A DNA stretch of 64,000 bases, taken from Paraphoma chrysanthemicola (taxonomy: Eukaryota; Ascomycota; Dothideomycetes; Pleosporales; Phaeosphaeriaceae). The DNA is taken from positions 62,001 through 126,000 of the forward strand of contig JAGMWG010000014.1 of the NCBI GenBank assembly GCA_020744225.1, read 5' to 3'. The position numbers and the translations under genes were made by a program. Each line of letters starts with the position of its first letter. The stretch's first letter is position 1. A model generated the notes under the pieces. It did not search any database. It was not told the origin of the DNA and saw nothing but the letters and a program-made list of their open reading frames with translations. Below, piece after piece: positions 57,327 through 64,000 of this stretch.

Positions 57327-60300
57327 ATGGTGCGCAATATGATAGTGTGTAATTTTGGGTAGTAGGTAGATGAGGGAGGATTGTAATGTCTTAATCTTGC
57401 TGTACATAGTGGTTGCCTGCGGCTGCCGCGTCGACGATTACATACAACTGAACAACATATTTGTTCTTCACTTGACCTCCTTACTAAGACTTCTTCCAAA
57501 TAATTGATGTGCACCATCGTGAGAAATGCGCAAAGTTTAATTTCTGTGAGACTTACACATTACATTCGACACGTCGGTCCAGGTCACATGAAAGCGCCAC
57601 CGAGTACCCTGACTTGGACGAGACCGATCAGATCCTCGATGGCTTGGCGATCACAATGACTCCGCTGCGCCTCACCAGGTATGAAACAACATCATAAGGG
57701 GCTTATCATTCGCAGAATCTTCTTTTTGAAGCCCAGAGATATCGCATGGCGATCATTGCGGATTTGGTAATGACGTGGTCGATCACCCGCTCCGCCGTCG
57801 ATCCCGCTTATCTTTCAGCCTCAACTGTTTAGACTTTCGCGGCTCTGGGAACGTCAGGGATTGGCAAGGATTTTGATGGAAACAATATCACGGGAATTGG
57901 TGAGGAATTCCGCCGTCCCCGCGTAGGGACATTTGACACAACTTTGAGTGGAAGGTCAGTATGCCGGAATGACCGAGGCAAGCATATGTGATCAAACCAC
58001 CCGTAGTGCAGACTTGCATTATTCCAGAACTCGTCCTGACTTGAAAGCAACGATTAGGGCACAGTATTGGCATGAATAATCTTTTGTTACTTCATTTTCT
58101 CCTTTGCGGCATGCTTGTAAATGGACAAAATCCTTAATCTTGTGAACTTGCTTAGTCAAATTCAAGTGTACACTGCTTGATACTCGCCATCAAGTCCAGA
58201 AAATGCGTATCACTAGGTGGTGAGATGACGAGTCCAGCTTCACTGTTTTCATACTCAGATTTCTTCGTGTCGCTACTATCGCACTTAAGCCTGGATGTCT
58301 TCAGTCTACCGTACATTCTAGGCCTACAGGGGTAAAAGGACCTTGGGCTATCCGAATATCAGCATCAAGATGCTGTTGCAGGGTCATATCAAGCCCCTGG
58401 GTTGGATAGACAGGATATAACGTCCATAGACATGAGTCTCTCTTAGAATTTCAAGATGAGCGGTTTGTGCGATGTCGCGGGCAATTGTGTCTGATGATCA
58501 ATGTACACCGCGACCGACGAATTTACGCCATGCTTCTCTCCAATGACTTGTACAATAACTGGATTGGACTGAAAAAGGCCTAATCATGGTTTTGAAGCTT
58601 GTGAAAAGCCTTCCTCCGAGGCTTGTTTAGCAGCCGGTAAGTTTTGATGGCTTAGATATGAGCGGAATAATACAAGAATGTTGAATGAACTCGAGCCTCG
58701 TCTTATACATACTTGAGCCTTCCAGGTCAGCTCCAGAAGCGCATGCCAACCTCGGAACCACACGCACAAGTCCGAGAGCCCACATACATTGACTTTAAAA
58801 GCGCCAACATAGCTTTCAGCTTCTACGGGTCCAACCCTAGCGCAGATGCCCATGAAACAGGCTGTTGTGGATTCAGATCACAAACACATGATGATGATGA
58901 CCCTTGGTTCTCAAAGGCAGGAGAGAACGCGCTTGAAATGGAAGGGAAGCAGAGCCGAGCGTGGGAAACAATTCAAGCTTCCAGTGGGCAGACTCTAGAC
59001 TCATGCGGTGCGAATCAGTCACTTTCGTCCATCATCTCATTGTGCAGAGCACGATGACATGAGAGATCTTGTAGACTTTGACAGAAACTTAGAAACTTCA
59101 TACGTACTGCATACCTGTCTCTGCGTACTCTGGACATCGGAGCATTCTTGTCCCACTTTGCTCAACTAACAGAACAAGATGCTCTGATGAAGCACCATCC
59201 ACCCAACCTAGAAGACTTTTGAACCTTTGCAGCACTGCGAGACCTTACACACTGCTCTCCATAAGTTTCCGGCCATCAGTCCGCTGGTTTTCAGTCTTAA
59301 ATACATGTCCGCATGTCGAAGTTCTTTCCGACGCCGCTCTAGAAGTTCAGACGGAATTCTCTTAAGCGTTTTTAATCTTAGCATAGAAAGAAACGGGCAC
59401 ATCACGTTGTGCAAGTCTTGCTTTGGAGCAGACCGGAAGGCTAGGCTTGATCCGACGGAAAGAATGAAGCAGCCAAATGGATATTATATACTATCATGAC
59501 GTGGCTATCGGCCCATGCGCTTGTACGCTGTCTACCAATTGACTGCGAGTGTGAGGTATGAGCCACTTCCCACAAGATTCAATTCCGCAGAAAAAGAAGC
59601 CGGGACATGTAGGTGTCGTGATAGAGTCATTAAGCAAGTGGCACATAAATAGAGTCGTTAGGAGTTTCGTTGAAGAACGGAACGAAGTAGCGGAAAGGAA
59701 GGAAGAGAGGCTCCACCGTTTGCGTGCATTTATACTTTGGCCCACTCATGCAATTCGAATCGAATCGAATCATGCTGGCCTTGTAATTGCCACCTTTTTG
59801 GCTGTGATATCAGAGCAAAGCAAGGCATTTGGAGACAGGGCCTGACCCTACAAACCTCACACAAAACGTAATGTCATTTCATTCTTAACGCAGAACACTC
59901 ATGCCAAGTTCGGTCCTCTCTTTTCGCTACACGCTGGAAGTGGCTCATCTCACACATTTTCTTTGACGATGCTGTTTTATCGTTGCTTCCACGGTTGCGA
60001 AATGGAAAAGCCCAACTCCCAATGGTAATAATGAATTTTATACTTGTGCTCTCTAATCAATACCATGGACCAATCGCACGGAATTCGACGCCCGAAACCC
60101 ATGATCGAACCAAGGACAACCATTTGTTCTTAGAAACGCGTGCAAAGACATGCTATCACGTATTTCGCATTTAGTCAGGGAAGACATAGTACGCATCCTT
60201 TTTCGCTTTAGTAAGAAAATAAGAGCTGTGAAATATCAATGAAGAAACGAAAGAAAACCAATGAGGATTATATACTTATATAATAGCTTAGGCACATCTC

Positions 60301-61119
60301 ACTCGACACTTTGTAAGACATGTGAAGTTCGCAGTCCCCATCTCTTTCCCCACGGTACATAGATGATGGAATGAATTGGAAAACACAGTCTGCCCAGATT
60401 TGTAGTTTTGATACCACGAATCAAATCACAACACAATCTCATGAAATGGACTTGCATATTTTTCAAGTCCCACGCTCACTCGACATGCAGATGTCATTGA
60501 ATATGCTTTCGAGAGAGAGAGTGAATTGATGGGTTCAGAGAAAACACAAAGGTGAGAAGGAGGGAGGATACACTACATTAAATACCCCCTTCGCAAAACG
60601 AACGAAGAAACACATTTCTCGCCACCGCTCGCGTTTCGCCCAGTATACCTCGCGCTCAAGCCTTTATTTATTGTATATCCCAAGTAGCGGAATAGACATG
60701 AATATTCTTTTGCTGAATTTTCGAGAAAGTCCCAAGATAGCCAACATGATTGACGACATGAGTGAATTTTATACAATCGAAGAGTATGGATATGATGATG
60801 GGAAGGAGAGAGTAGGATCGAGCTGTAGATTACATACTCCCAATCACGGAGTGAAGCGTGTTGAATAGGATGAAGAACAACATGAGAGCTTATTCCATTG
60901 ATTTTGAAAGCTAGGCAAAACCTTAGCCTGATGCTGTTCGACGTTCGCAAATCCGTATCGAAAATGAATATGCAGTGATACACATATGCCAACGCCATCG
61001 CTATGCATATTTCCCCAGACCAGATCGCGCTTCAGTGCAGAAGACTCCCAACACACCGCGACCATAACGCCGATGCCAGTCTGCAAGAGAGCTCAACTTC
61101 ACACACGCACTTTTAGATC
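57327..61119. other. 3.8 kb gene-free interval between convergent genes
   Basis: The interval is AT-richer than the flanks, with no supported gene on either strand. Candidate frames (58713-59057, 60573-60998) resemble nothing and have poor starts. No transposase, long terminal repeat or RNA gene was recognised by eye. Confidence 0.45.
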
Positions 61120-62200
61120 TCACCGAAACAGCCTCTTCCCCCCCGTGCGACTCATGGTCCTCTCGACGCCCTCCAAACTCATCCCCGCAAACCCCGCCCC
61201 CCCACCATCTCTATCACGCTTATACCGTCTCAACGCCTCCCTCAAATGCGCGGGCGTCAGCGGTCCCAGGGTACTCTGTTTCAAGCGTTCCTGCAACGAC
61301 GCATCTTCCACAATCTCTTTCCAAATACTCTCGTCGCGGTTGACTTGATTCAGATACATGCCTGCTTGCTGGATATCCGCGTTGGTCGGCTTGTTGCGGT
61401 CGTCTTTGATGTGTGCGCTCGGGCGCTGGAGGGATTGCATGAGGACGGCGGGCGGGAGGGCGCCGTTAGGCAGGTGTGTGGATGCGACGGCCCATTCGTC
61501 GCGGACGGTGAGGGCGCGGTCGATGATGGAGCCGATGAAGGATTTGGCGTAGGTGGTGACGGCGATGATGACAGGTTGCGGGACGGATTGCGAGAGGGTT
61601 TGGTTGACGAGTTTGCGGACGGTTTCGCGCTTGAGGCGGATGCGGCGATAGTTTTCGTGGCGTTCTTGTTGGAGGGGCGACATGAATTCGAGGAGCATGC
61701 TGTGGGGTTGTTAGTATACTGTGGACTGAATATGTGGAGATGGTGTAGATGTACCGTTCATGCTTCTGCTCTTCTCTCCGTCGCTCTTCGGCAGTCATGC
61801 CACCCTCTTCCACAGCCATGCCCATCTCCTCGCCCATGTCGTCGTCATCTTCCTCTTCATACTCCGCGCCATCCGCACCCTCACCACCCACTAGACTGCC
61901 GGCATCTGCGCCCTTCCCGCCTCGGCCCCCTCTCGCGCTGCTCACAACGCTTGCAGCATCCCCATCACCCTTCTTCCGTCGCTTCTTTCCACCAGCGCCA
62001 TTGATGACTGATGTCGTCGCTACACTGTCGGCCGAGGGTGACCGTGAGAAGCGCGGTGAGCCAGGCCCTTCGCTCTCGGGAGAGTAGGCATTGCGGAGGT
62101 GTGAAGGTTTCCGCTTCTTCGCCGGCGCGCCGTTAAGCGAGGATATGCTACCACGTTTCCGGGGCACGTTGAGTGAGGGCATGTGAGGAGGAGACGCCAT
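61120..62200 (-). CDS. TAF11: Transcription initiation factor TFIID subunit 11
   Basis: Two exons (61755-62200, 61120-61699) give 341 residues with a 55 bp intron. The N-terminal half is basic (KKRKPSH, GKKRRKKG) then Gly-rich and acidic (EYEEEDDDDMGEEMG), typical of fungal TAF11. The histone-fold region MLLEFMSPLQQERHENYRRI, then LKRETVRKLVNQTLSQSVPQ and AVTTYAKSFIGSIID, matches the TAFII28 domain that pairs with TAF13 in TFIID. The tail LTPAHLREALRRYKRD is also conserved. It is nuclear and essential in yeast. It is divergent from the small ankyrin gene. Confidence 0.93.
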
Positions 62201-62721
62201 GATGGAGGTTGTGCGATGGTCCAGGCGCTCTTATATGCGGTTCGGCGTCGTGATGTAGTCTCGTCGCGGAATTCGTAGTCTGCAGGTGAGTAGGCGACAA
62301 GGAAACCGCGCCCCTATTGTAATCCGCGCCGATGTACGCGCGTTCGGATCTCCGCACAGTAAGGACTGACTCCCAAGCAACTGAGAGGCACGAGGTTCAT
62401 GGATTACGCCGTCGCAACACCCTTCGCCAACAGCGGCATGTGCAAGCTCCATTCACGTTGTCGCGCGTCCCCGCCAAGAAACGGCCACTAGCGCGCCTCG
62501 TCCGAAATAGCGCGCGCGATCATTTCGTCATCGTTCATCTTTCGCTCTTACTGAGCATATGCAATCTAGTCTTCGCAATGTGAAAATCTCTATAACAATA
62601 GGCTTCTTGCCTTCACTAATTACACTACAATCATTACAAACCCACATCTTGAAGTCGCCTTATATTCTCAATCGAGTTAAATACTTGCACTTTCAACACC
62701 AGCACCACCTCACCCGTCAAC
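62201..62721. promoter_or_regulatory. Divergent promoter region, TAF11 / ankyrin protein
   Basis: This 521 bp separates two divergent start codons. A CG-rich inner part and AT-rich leader for the ankyrin gene are visible; specific sites were not identified. Confidence 0.45.
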
Positions 62722-63273
62722 ATGCCCTCCTTCGAAGAAGTCTACGGCCAATCCGCCGCCACAGCTGCTTCAAACCCCTCCCAACCCTCAGATCCCCAAT
62801 CCACCACCACCACAACAACCACAGACACACAATCCGCACAATCCCCACCCCCCTCATCCCTCCCCCCAGCCGCCATAGACCTTGCAGCCAAACTCTTCGA
62901 CCTCGCACGCACCGGCACCACACCCACGCTACACGCCTACATCAGCGCCGGCATCCCCAAGAACCTGACCAACGCATCGGGCGACACGCTGCTGATGCTC
63001 GCGTCGTATCACGGGCACGCGGAGACGGCGCGCATGTTGCTTGAGAACGGGGCGGATGCGAATGTGTTGAATGCAAGGGGCCAGAGTCCGATTGCGGGCG
63101 CCGTGTTTAAAGGGTATGACGAGGTTGTAAGAGTTTTGTATGAGGGTGGAGCGGATGTGCGGTTGGGGCAGCCGAATGCTGTGGATTGTGCGCGCATGTT
63201 TAAAAGGGGGAGTTGTTTGAAGTTGTTTGGGGAGGAGGAAGGGGAGGGGACGACGATAGAAGTTGGGAAGTAG
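62722..63273 (+). CDS. Small ankyrin-repeat protein
   Basis: A single exon encodes 183 residues. The N-terminus is Thr/Ser/Pro/Gln-rich and disordered (about residues 10-48). Three ankyrin-type units follow: LHAYISAGIPKNLTNASGDT, then LLMLASYHGHAETARMLLEN, then ADVNVL-like (ADANVLNARGQSPIAGAVFK) and VVRVLYEGGADVRLGQPNAV. It matches a widely conserved small fungal ankyrin protein of unknown role, probably cytosolic and used for protein binding. It converges on RPL4 with 181 bp between stop codons. Confidence 0.85.
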   Translation: MPSFEEVYGQSAATAASNPSQPSDPQSTTTTTTTDTQSAQSPPPSSLPPAAIDLAAKLFDLARTGTTPTLHAYISAGIPKNLTNASGDTLLMLASYHGHAETARMLLENGADANVLNARGQSPIAGAVFKGYDEVVRVLYEGGADVRLGQPNAVDCARMFKRGSCLKLFGEEEGEGTTIEVGK

Positions 63274-63454
63274 AGTAGAAGAATATTAGACATCACAGTT
63301 GCATGAGTGGGATCAGATATGTGATGTGAAGATGTGAAACCTTCTCGTGAGGTCTTTTGATCAAGACAGCTACTTCATGATAGCCATCCCACGTTACACC
63401 ATGGAATCATCCGTAAGAAAATGCCCAGGAACCCATTCGCCAGCCAAACACACT

Positions 63455-64000
63455 CTAGTTCTCGTCAAGCAGCGCAGCAAAGGTCTCGCTGGTCGCCTCA
63501 GGCTTCTTGGTGTCGAGCTCCTTGGAGCCGAGCTTCTCCTTGGCGAAAGCCGCAGCGTAGGGGTTAAGGCGGAGCTGCACCTGGAAGTTCTTGAGCGGGT
63601 TCTTCTTCTGTACAACGCCACGCTTGGAGACGGCGCCACCACGGACGGGGCGGAGGACCTTCTGGATGTCGCTCGAGTTGATGATCTTGCTGAGGTCGGG
63701 CTGGGTCATGATGGTGGAGGGGAGGAGGAAGTCCTTCTTCAGCGCTGAAGGCTCGGTAGTGGAGCCGTAGATGGTGTCAAGAGCACCGAAAGCAGATGAG
63801 GTCCAGACGACGAAGCGGCCAAGGTGACCACCGGGGGCGAGCTGGAGGAGGTTGAGCGAGTAGACGGACGAGGTCTCAACGCCGGGGATGTTGCGGAAAG
63901 CCTTGACGAGCTCCTTGCCATCCTCATCGGGGTTGTAGATGACAAGAGGACCACGGCGCTGCTTGTGGCGGCGACCCCTCAGCTTGCCCTTACCAGCGCG
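63455..64000 (-). CDS. RPL4: 60S ribosomal protein uL4 (L4), 3' part; 5' end beyond window
   Basis: The frame is open from the window's right edge to the stop at 63455 (182 codons). It reads AGKGKLRGRRHKQRRGPLVI near the edge, the conserved KGKxRxRR loop of eukaryotic uL4, then FRNIPGVETSSVYSLNLLQL, APGGHLGRFVVWTSSAFGAL and VLRPVRGGAVSKRGVVQKKN. The protein is part of the large ribosomal subunit and lines the exit tunnel. Codon use is strongly biased to C-ending codons, as expected of a highly expressed gene. No intron is seen in the visible part. Confidence 0.96.
   Translation of the reverse strand, partial: RAGKGKLRGRRHKQRRGPLVIYNPDEDGKELVKAFRNIPGVETSSVYSLNLLQLAPGGHLGRFVVWTSSAFGALDTIYGSTTEPSALKKDFLLPSTIMTQPDLSKIINSSDIQKVLRPVRGGAVSKRGVVQKKNPLKNFQVQLRLNPYAAAFAKEKLGSKELDTKKPEATSETFAALLDEN

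Noticed and set aside
58713..59057. 114-codon plus-strand frame in the gene-free stretch
   Set aside because: It starts at TTG and has no recognisable domain or splice partners.
60573..60998. 141-codon minus-strand frame downstream of TAF11
   Set aside because: It is rich in unusual residues for a fungal protein and lies in probable 3' untranslated sequence.
1..64000. tRNA genes, CRISPR arrays, transposons with intact transposase or long terminal repeats
   Set aside because: None could be recognised by eye on either strand. A covariance-model scan for RNA genes and a repeat-library search would be needed to be certain.

Overview
The window looks like nuclear DNA of a filamentous ascomycete (Pezizomycotina; gene content suggests Dothideomycetes, but I cannot place it further). 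The evidence is intron-split genes with 45-90 bp GT..AG introns, Zn2Cys6 regulators, HET and fungal ankyrin/STAND-type proteins, CBM18 and GH12 secreted proteins, and conserved fungal housekeeping genes (cell-wall-integrity MAPKK, phenylalanyl-tRNA synthetase beta chain, TAF11, ribosomal protein uL4). I joined exons by reading splice sites and checking that frame and protein-family similarity continue across each junction; no transcript data were available.

Layout. (1) 1-18.6 kb is rich in metabolism and transport genes: the end of a class-I glutamine amidotransferase, a PLP aminotransferase divergent from a 5-oxoprolinase, a secreted PAN-like protein, a glutathione S-transferase, an SsuA/THI5-like protein, a Zn2Cys6 regulator divergent from a Dal5-type MFS permease, and an amino-acid permease. 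Together they resemble a nitrogen- or glutathione-related catabolic cluster. (2) 18.3-25.5 kb carries fungal lineage-specific genes: a trypsin-like domain with a Gly-Asp-Cys-Gly nucleophile motif whose frame runs into the permease, a C-terminally membrane-anchored protein, and a STAND-N/ankyrin gene whose distal ankyrin part appears to lie inverted on the other strand. (3) 27.8-32.1 kb is housekeeping: MKK1/2-type MAPKK and FRS1. (4) 33.2-44.2 kb holds a large chitin-binding secreted protein, a 1,666-residue Hsp90-like-ATPase/NO VEIN-type protein with a nuclease-like C-terminus, and a small GPI-type surface protein. (5) 44.6-49 kb is decayed: a protein-kinase-like gene with an in-frame stop and a frameshifted HET gene. 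(6) 49.7-57.3 kb has an SDR enzyme, a GPI-type GH12 glucanase and a membrane GT2 polysaccharide synthase. (7) A 3.8 kb gene-free stretch is followed by TAF11, a small ankyrin protein and the 3' part of RPL4.

The most notable points are the protease-like/permease shared frame, the likely inversion inside the ankyrin gene, the ATPase plus PD-(D/E)XK-like protein, a diverged copy of the STAND gene's upstream region at 8.1-8.6 kb, and the kinase/HET relics.
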